A stretch of DNA of 64,000 nt from Acanthoscelides obtectus (lineage: Eukaryota; Arthropoda; Insecta; Coleoptera; Chrysomelidae). Where the stretch lies: NCBI GenBank assembly GCA_963669975.1, contig CAVLJG010000005.1, positions 20,751,688 through 20,815,687 on the forward strand, read 5' to 3'. This document shows, piece after piece, positions 24,401 to 31,413 of this stretch; the stretch's first letter is position 1, and each line of letters starts with the position of its first letter. The notes under the pieces are model-generated. The model ran no database searches. It was not told the origin of the DNA and was given only the letters and a program-made list of their open reading frames with translations. The position numbers and the translations under genes were made by a program.

Positions 24401-27400
24401 AACCCTGAGGAACTCCGGCCCGTACTGGCCGTGATGTTGACAAATCATTGTTAATTTTGATCCGAAACTTCCTTCCTTCAAGAAAGGATTTCAGTAATTT
24501 TAGAAGCCAAAAGGGAAAACCCTTTTGGATTAGTTTATAGAGGAGGCCCGCATGCCACACCTTGTCAAAGGCTTTTGAGACATCCAAAAGCAAGATGCCA
24601 GTACTCATGCTGAGGGTGAACCCTCTGGTTACATGCTCCACCAGCCTGACTGCCTGTAGCTCGGTGCTATGCTCGGACCGAAAACCGAATTGGACGTCAC
24701 GAATCACCTGGTGATTTGACGAAAAATTCTCAAGGTGACGATAAATCACCTTTTCGGCGAGCTTAGAAGGAGCTGACAGCAGACTTATGGGACCGTAATC
24801 CTGAGGAAATATCGAACCCACCTTCTTTGGAATCATGATGACCTCAGCAGTCTTCCACCCAGCAGGGAAGTACTGGATTTTGAGCGTCGCATTGATTATT
24901 GTCACCAAGTATGTCAGGGCTTTCGGCGAGAGCAGCTTCAACGCCTTGTTGGTGATTTGATCCTCCCCAGGTGCTTTACGTACCTTGAGGTCTTTAATAT
25001 GACTTAGTTACTCCGCTGGTGTGCAATGTGGAAACTCGGAGGGTTCCGCTAATGTGCTATGTGGAGCCTCAGACGAATCTTCTGAAGAAGAGTCATCTGA
25101 AGAGGATTCAGTGCCTCCGCTAACGCCGTTGGCTCTAAAATATCTCCTGACGGATCGTACGATGTGCTGTTCCTCGTCGAGGTCATTATCGAGATCATAG
25201 TTGGGAGAGAACTGTTTTTCCATGGCATCAGCGAAAACCTCGACATTATCCGCCGTTCTGAAGACTATGCCTTCAAGACCGTGGATGTGTGGGAGTTGTT
25301 CTCGCTTTCCGTTTCTGAGTGACTTTGCGACCCTCCAGAGAGGAATACTTGAATCAAGCATTCCCGCCAGAAAGTCGCTCCATTGCTCGTTGCGGAGTTC
25401 GTGCAGTGCGTTTCTCTCTTCATGGACAAGATTTGTAGCCCTACGAATGTCATCAGGATGACAAGACCTTTTTGCCTGCTTAATAGCGGCTCTTTTGTCA
25501 GAGATTTTCTGACGAATGTCCGCAGGCAAAAAAGGTCTGCCGTGTCGTTGTACAGGAAATACAGCTGCACGCTGTAGAGTTGCTTGAATGAAACTTGTCC
25601 ACTCCGCTTGAGCGGCGTCTATTCCAGACTCATCATTTATAATCGGGATATTTTGAAACTCTCTAAGGAACAACTTGTATAGGTCCCAATCAATGCGTTT
25701 CCTTGGAGGAGCTGCCTCCTCAGAAGTTTGCTCATTGCCCACATCCAAGACAACAGGTAGATGGTCACTAGAGATATCATACAAGATTCGAGAAGAGATA
25801 CGGTATCTACAGTTTTTAGATATCGCGAAATCGATGACATCTGGTGCCTGAAGATGGTTGAATGGATGATGTGTCGGCTCTTCAGTGCTATGTATAAGGT
25901 ACCCATTTCGCATCACATGGTTGTACAATCGAACCCCACTAGTGGAATTCAACCTAGAATTCCATGCTCGATGTTTGCAAAAGGACCTCCAGATCCGCCT
26001 CTTGTAGCCTGGCACCACACCTGACATACACCGATGTGATCTTCAACGAGACACCTCCCGCCAGATTGACCACCACAGAAGCTGCTTCGACACAACAAGC
26101 TTAATCAACACTGCTAAACCGCCGCCTCGACCATTCAGTCTGTCACCTCGGATAATATCATAATTCGGGAGAGCTAAACGATCTCCCGGATTAAGCAACG
26201 TTTCCTGCAGCAAGGCCACATCTATACCTTCATCCAAAAGAGCTTGATGAAATTCCCGTTTTTTGGGAATATCCCTCATGCCCAAACAATTCCAAAAAAG
26301 AATTTTGATGAATGCAGGCTGTCTACTATTGTACCTAGACATTTACAGGAAATATCGCCTGCAACGCTTGGGTAGCGCTAATCAGTGGGCTTATTATTTG
26401 TTGTAAGGACCTTAGCGCGGTTGCCAGGTCCACATTTTGCGTGTTCAAGGAAGGTTGGGCAGAGGGGGCAGGCAAGGTTGCCTCCCGAGCTGCGTCCGCG
26501 TATGATATATTGCGCCTTTGCGCTATAACTTGCAAGTTCCTCCTTGAAGTGAATTTGCAAGTCAGGCTATTTGCGGGATGTCCCTCTCCACAGTTCACGC
26601 ACTTGCGTTCTTCCTCTTCTGTGAGGGGGCACAAATGCGTCATGTGGTCCTTTGCACATTTTAAGCATTTGGGCGGTGCAGTGCAATATGACTGCGCATG
26701 CCCATACTTTTGGCAGTGGTGACACTGCCCAAGGAGTTTTTCTGAACCTCAACTCGAATGGCCAGTCCCAGCAGTTCGTGTTCGTTGAACACTTGCTGAG
26801 ACTTTTCAGTCTTGGGCAGTATCACGACCACCAAAGGCATGGGCGCGCCGCCGCTGCGCTTCAATCGAATGATGTGAAGAGGGCTTTATCCCCTCTGCTC
26901 CAGTTCTCCCTTAATCTCAGTATCCGAAAAGTTGACGGGAACTCCTCGAACCACCGCATGGATGTTCCGTTCCGAAGGGAGAGGACAAGTGTGATGGGGC
27001 ATTTCTTCCTCTCGGAATAGGCGAACGATCTTACGGTAGTCGTCCTCGGATTTAGGAATAATCCTTATTCCCGCATCAACGGTAACCGCGCGATCTATTT
27101 TAATACCTAGGGAAATAAACTTGAAATTTAAAGTACGCCATCTCGTCCCGTCGCGTAAGACGATCGGGGTTATGCGCCCTTGTCATGAGGGTTGTGTTGA
27201 TGCCACGACGGTTGGACGAGATGACGGAGGAGAAGTAACATCGGCTGACGGAGTCACCTGACAGGTAGATAACGTGATCCCTGGCTTGGTAGTAGAAGCA
27301 TTAATAGTTGTTCGATTTGATGAATTGAGGGAGGTGTGAAATGGAATTGATCCTGTATTCGGAAGAGAAGGAAAGTCTTAGGTTGATCGGTCAGCCTTGT

Positions 27401-29407
27401 TGCCTTTCCTCCTTCTTGATTTTGCTTTCACAAATCCGTCGATCTATACGTCTTCGTCTGTGGATGTGAGATGATCATCAGTAACGTTTCTCAGTGGTCT
27501 TTTTAGGGTCTTTGTCTGTTCTTTAGGGGATTCTTTGGAATTTAGTAATATGGTTACCTGGGCGGTCAGGCTGTCAATTTTGGCTGTCTGGTCCTTGATG
27601 GTCTCCATTGGGTCTCGAATCTGCCTCGCCTGGTCGTCTATAATCAGCATCAGTTTTTCGTGCGTTTTCTGCTCCGATGACATCTGCGTCAGTGAGCTCA
27701 TGTTTTCTGATTCTGCTCGGATTCCGCCACCGCTCAGCTCTTTCCTCATAGTATGTGGAACTGCGTCGTCTGTTGATCCTCCTGGGTCAACTTCCATCTT
27801 TTAAAAACTTTTTCTCGTCAACAAATCTCTGAAAACTTATAGCTCGCAAATGTGACAATGTTGTCGTCATCAATCTTTAGCTCTGACGTGTTGCTGATGT
27901 AATGAGTTTAGGTTAGTTGAGTGATTCCTCCTTAGATGGACGTTCACAACGATCCTAATGAGCAAACGTGGAATGACTGTTTGCGCCCTAAAAGCTACCT
28001 AGTTTGCAAGACGACATCACATAGGTTTTTTTTGACGTTTCATAGGTTGTTTACATGATACCCATGCAGGTTGGCTCACAAACGAATGAGAAATTTAAAC
28101 ATGTCTTTCGTGAGATGAAAAAGCGGTTTTGCATTCTACTTTTATTCTATTTACCATCCTGAATCTCAAAATTTAAGGCGTTAAGGATATACGTTCATAC
28201 ATCATTCTACAGGGTGCGGCAGAGAGGACGGTCGTTTTTGGGATGGGTAGTACTCTCCGCCTCCGTCTACGAGAGGGGTGAGGAGGGTGCCGTTTGACTC
28301 GTGAGATCCTAGCATTATTTTACCAGTTATGGAGCCTTGGACGGTGGAGCACCGCGTTTTCGCCTATGATTGTTTCATCCGAAATAATGAGTCAGTCATC
28401 GTCGTACAGCGTGAGTTTCGTCGCCACTTCAACATTCATCGGAATAGAGCTGTTCCCTCTCGAAACACCATCCTTCGTTGGGTTGAATCACTTCGCAGGC
28501 GTGGTGAACTGATCAACAGAAGACCAAGAGGAGCGCCGCGAACAGTTCGAACTCCTGAAAATGTTGAACGCGTTCGACAGGCCTTTCTTCGCAGTCCGAC
28601 TCGATCTGCCCGGAAACATGCTGCTGCACTTCGCCTTAGTGATCGTTCGGTAAGGCGAATTTTGCATATGGATTCAGCAGGATGGGGCGACCGCCCATAC
28701 AGCCCGAGCATCCATGGACGTTATTCGCCCTCTCTTCCCTGGTCGCCTTATTTCCAGGTTTGGCGATGTTCATTGGCCTTCTCGGTCCCCAGATTTATCC
28801 ATATGCGATTTTTTCTTATGGGGACACCTCAAGGCTAGAGTATACGCGAACAAGCCCCGAACTCTGGACGAATTGGGCGAAATTCGCGTGGAAGTCGCCC
28901 AAGTTGAGAAAGCGATGTTGGAGCGAGTCTACGAGAACTTCCAAGAACGCTTCCAGCACTACATCAACGATTTTCCATACTTGACTGTCTCAAATGCTAT
29001 TTGCTTGTGAACCTGATTCCATCAATAAATTTGTTTTCGAGTAAAAATTATCTATTTTATGATTTTTTTAAAACCGCCCATCCTCTCTGCCGCACCCTGT
29101 ATCTTACTTCCTGTAGGTACCTACTTGAAAAGAATACATGAAGTTTCTGTAAACTACCGTAATGACATCTGGCTCTCGGTTGTATGTCAGTGTTGATGAA
29201 AACAGTCACGTTTCTCCATCCCCTTTGATAGTTCTCTTTCACCAGATTTAATGTAAAGTTGTCAAACGTCACGTATGTTTCATAATCTTTGAACTGCTCG
29301 ATAATCTTTGTGATAAAAGGTGTACTTTCTTGAGAAACTGGTAAAAGCTTCATGCTACACAAAGCAATTGAAATGGTAATTAGGAATATGGCACTGACCA
29401 CACTCAT
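5554..29407 (-). CDS. Ionotropic receptor (IR), eight-exon model spanning about 24 kb
   Basis: Gene-level model. IRs are insect chemosensory (taste, smell, humidity, temperature) channels at the dendritic membrane, with a split ligand-binding domain (S1, S2), a pore between M1 and M3, and M4. Exons on the minus strand: 29407-29121, 22852-22580, 22522-22405 (or 22387), 19402-19254, 12180-12048, 11995-11780, 8986-8817, 5740-5554. Junction phases, in order, are 2, 2, 0, 2, 0, 0, 2 and all agree. Total is about 515 codons, slightly short of the usual 550-650, so an S2 exon of some 40-60 codons may be missing between exons 6 and 7. No SYTANLAAF-type M3 motif is present, as expected for divergent IRs. 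Nearly all intron length is transposons. Exon 1 is the least certain member. I cannot assign an IR number. Confidence 0.7.
5878..7781 (-). mobile_element. DD82E-type Tc1/mariner transposon, complete copy
   Basis: The ends form inverted repeats of about 30 bp (left CTATAACTATCTAAAACTGT, right its complement with two changes), each flanked by TA. Length is 1904 bp. It contains one uninterrupted transposase gene on the minus strand. The same family, with an intron and damaged active site, lies at 53670-56561. Confidence 0.88.
6056..7438 (-). CDS. DD82E-type Tc1/mariner transposase, intact open frame
   Basis: A 460-residue transposase with no stop or frameshift. I start at the Met beginning MESTNGTSGS because the 16 residues upstream are hydrophobic and the second copy of the family also starts with a Ser/Thr-rich stretch. 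The N-terminal part is a basic helix-turn-helix region. Catalytic motifs: YLDETWVNAGH (first Asp), VIVMDNASYHSRR (second Asp), and PPYHCELNPIELIW with Glu. I count 82 residues between the second Asp and the Glu, hence DD82E; from memory this spacing matches the group called Sailor, not tested by search. Between them lies a SAP-like segment (MQQWLREKGIPF). The C-terminus is acidic and Ser-rich. With both terminal repeats present, this copy could be active. Confidence 0.9.
   Translation of the reverse strand: MESTNGTSGSTESQGTSRRLRKALKRDAKEIVLNVFNYLNRTMSQGDALARCESMTGVPEWTIRRVVHEKKKTGATTDPKFNLKGRKAVKLDDDSKMTLRRTVHSFFFRNEIPTLKAVHAAIKENEIIPQMSVEVMRKSLHEINFHYETRNRKSVLIERPEIVAWRPKYLREMIEYRRQSRKIYYLDETWVNAGHIVKKTWIDKNVVSNRQASIEGLSTGLRGPSGNGQRLIVTDIGSDSGFLEEYDLIFVSKKGGDYHDEMNVSCFESWFQGVLQRVEPNSVIVMDNASYHSRRAERVPTMGSRKSDMQQWLREKGIPFDDSCVKAELYEKIKQHKPANISYVTDEIARQCGVTVLRVPPYHCELNPIELIWAQVKGYIARHNTTFKLPDVKVLLETSIQLVTPEAWQNAICHVVKEETKMCQLDHHIDYIIEPVIVNFNEESDSDSLLLSDVSGSDDE
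7981..8560 (+). mobile_element. hAT-type transposon 5' fragment
   Basis: The fragment begins CAGTGGTTGAAAACCCGTCG followed by ATCGCGACC, typical of hAT ends. At 8273 starts a frame with MKTYHFHSQWEEQYFFTE and CLLCNT-like VFLLCNTSAAIAKKGK, the BED-type zinc-binding start of ZBED5/GTF2IRD2-like hAT transposases. The frame breaks after 62 codons and no catalytic region follows, so this is a 5' remnant. Confidence 0.65.
8623..8718 (-). pseudogene. Partial tandem duplicate of the IR exon 7 donor end
   Basis: About 95 bp closely resembling 8756-8848. On the minus strand it keeps the last codons of exon 7 (RMVESGISQY), then a good donor (GG followed by GTAAGA), then the same intron start. The rest of the exon is missing. 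It lies about 130 bp downstream of the real exon end. It could act as an alternative donor only if joined to other exon sequence, which I do not see. Confidence 0.6.
8817..8986 (-). CDS. IR exon 7: S2 ligand-binding segment
   Basis: Acceptor TTGCTTTCAG at 8987, donor TG/GTGAGA at 8817, in phase 0 and out phase 2. It encodes the family's late S2 block: YFPLEVGAGYQSPMFRKNSP, then a helix and ESGISQYW, the usual 'E-(S/A)-G-(I/L)-x-x-x-W' close. The split Trp codon is completed by the G that begins exon 8. Preceding residues (KINRCKLPLSFYMF) look like the strand before the block. Confidence 0.85.
9130..9480 (-). mobile_element. LINE reverse-transcriptase fragment
   Basis: Minus-strand translation gives GIVLGPLLFTTYMDSI and ADDTVVLYTS, that is the PQG-x-LGPLLF and ADD active-site motifs of a jockey-like reverse transcriptase. 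It is short and degenerate, and sits in the intron between IR exons 7 and 6. Confidence 0.75.
9481..9894. other. IR intron sequence, nothing recognised
   Basis: AT-rich, non-coding. I looked here for a missing S2 exon and saw none with a convincing acceptor and donor. Confidence 0.35.
9895..10740 (-). mobile_element. Degenerate mariner-like element
   Basis: Begins near GTCTGTATATTAAGTGACGA, a mariner-like end. Minus translation near 9950-10210 gives FLASKNIPV-like residues, SSPDLSPCDFSLFPKLENHL (catalytic third acidic region) and a tail ending SKGTYFEGNN. There are several stops and frameshifts. The N-terminal part cannot be followed and the right end is not clear. Confidence 0.6.
10780..11674 (-). 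mobile_element. Internally deleted mariner-like (DUF4817-type) element
   Basis: Inverted ends (A/C)AGGGTGGCC(A/G)ATAT with TA on both sides; 895 bp. Minus translation gives pieces of the transposase C-terminal half, such as LKNNITEAIENIPPEAYQKV, with stops. The first catalytic region is not recognisable. It lies within the IR intron between exons 7 and 6. Confidence 0.7.
11780..11995 (-). CDS. IR exon 6: pore loop, M2 and M3
   Basis: Acceptor TTTGCAG above 11995, donor GTG/GTGAGA at 11780, phase 0 in and out, 72 codons. It starts LIVTSALEQGVPVHR, the pore region (L-x-Q-G-(V/T)-P is the common IR form), continues through LAKWWLVTNILVNVFFKVLL (M3 with the expected K/S/L pattern) and ends LMPYYENWTGVDDLLDRDF, the P-x(n)-I/V-D-x-L-L start of S2. 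This is the most diagnostic exon of the gene. Read-through past the donor meets a stop after about 9 codons. Confidence 0.88.
12048..12180 (-). CDS. IR exon 5: first transmembrane helix (M1)
   Basis: Acceptor TTTCTTTCAG above 12180 and donor TGG/GTAAGT at 12048, phase 2 in and phase 0 out, 44 codons. The middle is a long hydrophobic helix (KNYFFLFVILSNIAIILLYK) followed by a charged linker ending KSFIW, and exon 6 continues directly into the pore. This is the M1 position in the IR plan. The exon is too short to be found by size; the splice sites and phases identify it. Confidence 0.8.
12632..14885 (-). mobile_element. LINE C, 5' truncated, with (GATA)n tail
   Basis: Minus strand. From the 5' end: pre-RT sequence (ELRLSLSQESWNIEEPDIDD), a basic segment (IERKKQHRKLISMAKQQYN), then RT between 14227 and 13172 with FFDLSKAFDTID, VAQGSVLAPLVFILYISDLH and NYADDTSVLVSG, then a C-terminal region to 12829 ending LRKLLVEKCFYSLSEY. 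A frameshift separates pre-RT from RT, another separates RT from the C-terminus. The 3' end has a tail of TATC repeats (GATA on the plus strand at 12635-12656). No endonuclease remains, so it cannot move by itself. Confidence 0.85.
15407..17800 (-). mobile_element. LINE B, inserted in LINE A, with (TAAA)n tail and target-site duplication
   Basis: The plus-strand word CTGTGTT occurs at 15400-15406 and again at 17801-17807, exactly where LINE A is interrupted: a 7-bp target-site duplication. B starts inside its ORF2 (LHVNWTEVISAVNVDVACT), so it is 5' truncated. It runs through a pre-RT region (WSFAQIKKQQSRIPPRMTLN), RT (FMRGRSTVTNLALI, DIQKAFDQVD, GVPQGSNLGPLLFLIFINDL, FADDLKI) and a C-terminal part to 15532 (ERGCGHSALLEFFNLDS). 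The tail is a TTTA tract at about 15405-15440. There is a frameshift near 17100-17200 and a 208-bp tandem duplication at 15850-16265. Confidence 0.9.
15850..16265. repeat. 208-bp tandem duplication inside LINE B
   Basis: Two direct copies, 15850-16057 and 16058-16265, both starting ATGGCCACAACCTCTTTCTG, nearly identical, period 208. It disrupts the LINE's C-terminal reading frame. Confidence 0.9.
18904..19188 (-). other. Unassigned 95-codon open frame with one hydrophobic helix
   Basis: The frame contains MSKGGGVVKDLMVFGIES and a hydrophobic stretch (FPTFLHLTLLFANVYLIYLY). It lies in the IR intron between exons 4 and 5, next to the 5' end of LINE A. The M1 position of the IR is already filled by the exon at 12048, and this frame has no matching splice phase, so I do not include it in the gene. 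It could be chance or a remnant of another membrane protein. Confidence 0.25.
19254..19402 (-). CDS. IR exon 4: S1 ligand-binding segment
   Basis: Acceptor TTGATTTCAG above 19402, donor AG/GTAATT at 19254, phase 0 in, phase 2 out, 49 full codons. It reads SGSIDFGSGGVTITYDRYRY, then ITHYDYYLAIFSKRHSF. This is the late-S1 block, where IRs have G-x-x-D, an Arg in the position that binds glutamate in true glutamate receptors, and then an aromatic-rich strand leading to M1. The split codon joins exon 5. Confidence 0.82.
19740..21464 (-). pseudogene. Multi-copy insect gene family of probable mobile origin, broken copy
   Basis: A family I recognise as repeated many times in several insect genomes, function unknown. 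The N-terminus is Cys-rich (CVNNPDQFCYVCGDVTF, later HICCNTCASSLRSWLNGKKR and CYFCMVP), suggesting a zinc-binding domain. The body has NPEEWRLFIDSSTLSLKAVL, GYTKFCCFLCEWDSRAKALH and LLPPLHIKLGLMKNFVKALD. The end (AVSDEHGERFHQD, then EKRYQGKWNPSMLADYCW) is in another frame. I count a frameshift near 21310, a stop and frameshift near 20990-21030 and a frameshift near 19960. It lies in the IR intron between exons 3 and 4. I saw no clear terminal repeats, so its way of spreading is not shown here. Confidence 0.75.
21780..22146 (-). mobile_element. Internally deleted mariner-like remnant
   Basis: Minus frame 22146-21874 starts within the N-terminal domain (NCEVRSVIRFLNAKNPPAEI, a typical mariner DNA-binding start) and jumps to ALSDYHLFPEL, from the catalytic SPDLAPSDYHLFP-type region. 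Everything between is deleted. Confidence 0.7.
22387..22522 (-). CDS. IR exon 3: early S1
   Basis: Acceptor TGATTGCAG above 22522; two possible donors, AAG/GTGCAA (exon end 22405) or CTT/GTGAGT (exon end 22387, the stronger site). Both are phase 0. It reads VTGTEFSMLDTLSKDLNFSY then ILRKISHVGSW, the canonical IR S1 start (G-x-E-x-x-(M/L)-L-x-x-L-(S/A)-x-x-L-N-F-x-Y). The intron to exon 2 is only 57 bp and has clean GTAAGT and TGCAG ends. Confidence 0.87.
22580..22852 (-). CDS. IR exon 2: N-terminal domain and start of S1
   Basis: Donor AG/GTAAGT at 22580 is strong. The acceptor is chosen at CTCAAACAG above 22852 because it gives phase 2, but another AG upstream is possible. The end reads NFEGYQFDVGFTDVEPYFYR, the 'N-x-x-G-x-x-(L/F)-x-V-x(5-6)-P' that opens the IR ligand-binding domain. 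Upstream is a Cys-containing stretch (VYRCSCYNSKKTVESYRL) of the weakly conserved N-terminal region. Confidence 0.78.
22980..23230. repeat. Dispersed repeat with (ACAG)-rich block
   Basis: Contains AGCGGACACACCGACAGACA around 23027-23050. Related blocks occur at 29810-29850 (other strand: GTCTGTCCGTCTGTCAGTCT) and 42370-42410 (AGCGGACAGACAGTCC). This looks like a conserved motif of a dispersed non-coding repeat. Confidence 0.5.
23655..26342 (-). pseudogene. LINE D ORF2: endonuclease and reverse transcriptase, disrupted
   Basis: The endonuclease starts IKILFWNCLGMRDIPKKREF and ALLQETLL (family N and QE motifs). An internal deletion and frameshift near 26030-26060 remove part of it; the remainder has DFAISKNCRYRI and SSDHLPVVLD, the SDH catalytic motif. 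A single TAA at about 25008-25010 separates endonuclease from the RT in the same frame. The RT has FRSEHSTELQAVRLVEHVTR, LLDVSKAFDKVW, AGVPQGSVLGPILYSLFIHN and the YLYADDTALVAQ active site, then a thumb with KYLGVTLDKGMTW. There is no RNase H domain, consistent with the jockey clade. Confidence 0.88.
26335..27797 (-). pseudogene. LINE D ORF1: gag-like protein with zinc knuckles, disrupted
   Basis: The N-terminal part (27797-27444) is acidic to Ser-rich, then a heptad-patterned coiled coil (IDDQARQIRDPMETIKDQTA). Frames are broken from about 27440 to 26760. The C-terminal part, reached through another frame, has three zinc knuckles: CHHCQKYGHAQSYC, CLKCAKDHMTHLC and CVNCGEGHPANSLTC. It then ends in a Pro/Gln-rich tail with stop at 26335. 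In jockey elements such proteins bind the element's RNA. Confidence 0.8.
27801..28209. other. Probable LINE D 5' untranslated region and unassigned sequence
   Basis: Lies upstream of the ORF1 start. No coding signal recognised. The left border of the next transposon is at 28210. Confidence 0.4.
28210..29099 (+). mobile_element. Internally deleted DUF4817-type mariner-like transposon
   Basis: Ends CAGGGTGCGGCAGAGAGGA and its complement, flanked by TA; 890 bp. A transposase frame starts at 28329 (MEPWTVEHRVFAYDCFIRNN, the DUF4817 helix-turn-helix) through a second helix-turn-helix (RSARKHAAALRLSDRSVRRI). It then jumps to QQDGATAHTARASMDVI, that is the second catalytic Asp, and ends in another frame (PRSPDLSICDFFLWGHLKAR, stop near 29010). 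The segment with the first catalytic Asp is deleted. Confidence 0.88.
29121..29407 (-). CDS. IR exon 1: signal peptide and N-terminal domain (tentative member)
   Basis: I start at the ATG at 29407 (MSVVSAIFLITISIALCSMK), which gives a clear signal peptide, as in IRs. Then follows a weakly conserved extracellular stretch with potential N-glycosylation sites (DNFTLN, WRNVTVF). The donor is ambiguous: AG/GTACCT at 29121 fits the phase of exon 2, while the stronger GAA/GTAAGA at 29108 does not. A transposon begins only 8 bp past the stronger donor. Attachment to the IR rests on strand, order and general form, not on a conserved motif. Confidence 0.5.
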
Positions 29408-29425
29408 TGTGGTCACAGTAATCAA

Positions 29426-30790
29426 TGAAATTTCAGCAACTCTAAAATTCCGAGTTGGAACTAAATAATTGGTTTACGGCTTTAGAGCAACCAATGTACG
29501 AGTACATATATCTGATCCTTTGATAAGCATCAACGTTTTTAATAATAAATATATTAAATATTTAATAAGCATGCAACTAGTTTCATGTTAAAAGGTGGCA
29601 TGTATCATTTACGGGATTTAAATATGATAAAATTAACGCCATATTTGAAGTCTATGATTTTCACTGGAAGATATTACTTTTTTGTTTTATTTAGTTAAGC
29701 GTTTGGCATCACGCAAAATGATTAGTCCGGTGGGTTTTGACATTTTGTTTCACACGCCTACTGGAGGGAAAGTAACATCTACATCACGAAAAATTATGTC
29801 CTTCATTTCCGTCGGTCTGTCCGTCTGTCAGTCTATCTGTCTGCCTACTACTATGCCAAAGACGAAAAAGTTTTGTGGTTTTTAAAAATATGTTCAGTGG
29901 CGGTGAAAATAATGCAATGAACGATATGAGTCAACATCGCTCAAACTTCTTTTTACGACGTCCCATTTGAAAAAGAAAATGTTTTAGGGGCTAACATTTT
30001 CGATATTAGTCGGATCTTTTTACGTGTGGTGTCATTTTGTAGGTCTCATAAATACCTAAAAATCTTATATGACAAGTTTTTTCGTTTCTGTCAATACTTT
30101 CGATTGACTCCCAAAAAACACGTTTTCTCATTATTTGTTGTCGAATAAAAAGTTTTTCCAGAAAAATTGGTGTACCCATTTTATGCGTCCATGTTTTAAA
30201 TACCCCCTTGAACAACTTGTACCGACCAGACTTTACAATTATTTCGGGAACAAGTACCGAATGGCAATTGCTGTGCCTGTGCATCACCTTAGTCAGTAAT
30301 AATTCTTATCTGCCACCCATGCCGATACCAATACCTTTGATAATAAATAACAAAAATGCATATGAATGAATGAATGTACTTGGGTCCTGTATTACTTTCG
30401 ATTTGCTATACATGATTGAGATCGTAATTCTATTTCCTCTTGTGAAAAGGACACCATATTCGGAAACATTAATACCGATATAAATCAGAAACAATAGACA
30501 CGACACACTACGAAGATATAGGCCAAGTTACAGCAAGCAGAATTTTTATTTTCTTCCTTTCACATTGAGCAGTCGCTGATTTGCCGTAAGTATGGTTTAA
30601 AAAGTTTGCGATCATTGCAAAACCATTGCCAAACTGATTTGAGCAATACCGTTAGTCGTTTACGTACTTGTTTTTCTCTGTTTGAAAACAGTGTAATAGT
30701 TGAAACTACTATTACAGTACGACCCCTGCAATGAAGACTACAGTAACTCAAAATCCCTTGCTTTTGACCTACTATATATATATATATATA
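29426..30790. other. No confident gene; dispersed repeat and TA repeat
   Basis: Contains the GTCTGTCCGTC-type repeat block (29810-29850) and a minus-strand open frame of 93 codons at 30006-30287 that resembles no family I know and probably belongs to the same dispersed repeat. A TA microsatellite (about 30771-30790) adjoins the next transposon. Confidence 0.35.
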
Positions 30791-31401
30791 CAGGGTAACT
30801 TCGAAGTTGAGTCATTTATTTTAACAGTGAGTAGATCTGATCAAACGAAATGTTTTTTTCCTTTACCATTTTTCTGGTAAAATTAAAGTAACAAAGTTAT
30901 AGCCCTTTGGAAGTTTGAGTACCGCCCTGTCTCAATAATAATATTATGTGCTCGTGTTTGGCGTCAACGGATATAATCCGCCGTATCGGTTCATCGCATC
31001 GGAAACAAAAAAGCGAAAGAATTTGGAACGATGTTTTTACAATTATTTTATTCATTTGTATACAGTCAGTGTCAGTGAATAGTGGTGTCTGTTGCGTGGC
31101 TCAAACGAAATAAAAAATGGCACATGTTTACGCGGATCGGTTTCCCAATCGACTGCAACCAACCCCTCGTGCCTTTGTTAATGTAGTACAACGGGCTCGT
31201 GAATCAGGTGACGGCATGCCGGTGCTCCAAGACCTCAAGATCAAATACAGGTCCGCACTGAAATACTTGTCGGGAGGATACTTTATAAAACAATGTAAAA
31301 TCTTTTTTTTTATTTTTTTTATTTTTACACACATATTTTGGTTCATCTTCCTTCTACAATCATTATCTGAAAATTAATGACTCAACCTCAAAGTCACCCT
31401 G
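30791..31401 (+). mobile_element. Non-autonomous DUF4817-type element (complete ends)
   Basis: 611 bp with inverted ends (CAGGGTAACTTCGAAGTTGA on the left, complement of CAGGGTGACTTTGAGGTTGA on the right) between TA repeats. Inside is a 60-codon frame from 31117: MAHVYADRFPNRLQPTPRAF then VVQRARESG. This is the DNA-binding part of the transposase with the segment ELVDMILIYGG, present in the copy at 2440, deleted. No catalytic part remains. Confidence 0.85.
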
Positions 31402-31413
31402 TATATATATATA

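Larger units (their letters stand above)
23640..27800 (-). mobile_element. LINE D: jockey-like non-LTR retrotransposon, nearly full length
   Basis: Contains an ORF1 (27797-26335) and an ORF2 with endonuclease and reverse transcriptase (26342-23655) in the usual order, ORF1 end overlapping ORF2 start by 8 bp. The exact ends are not delimited: I saw no clear target-site duplication and no long 3' tail. Both ORFs are damaged, so it is inactive. It occupies the intron between IR exons 1 and 2. Confidence 0.85.

Noticed and set aside
26441..27020. Plus-strand frames over LINE D ORF1
   Set aside because: Shadows of the minus-strand zinc-knuckle protein, which has clear CCHC motifs.
30006..30287. 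93-codon minus frame upstream of the IR gene considered as a host exon
   Set aside because: No donor or acceptor in a sensible place and it adjoins a dispersed repeat block; no family recognised.
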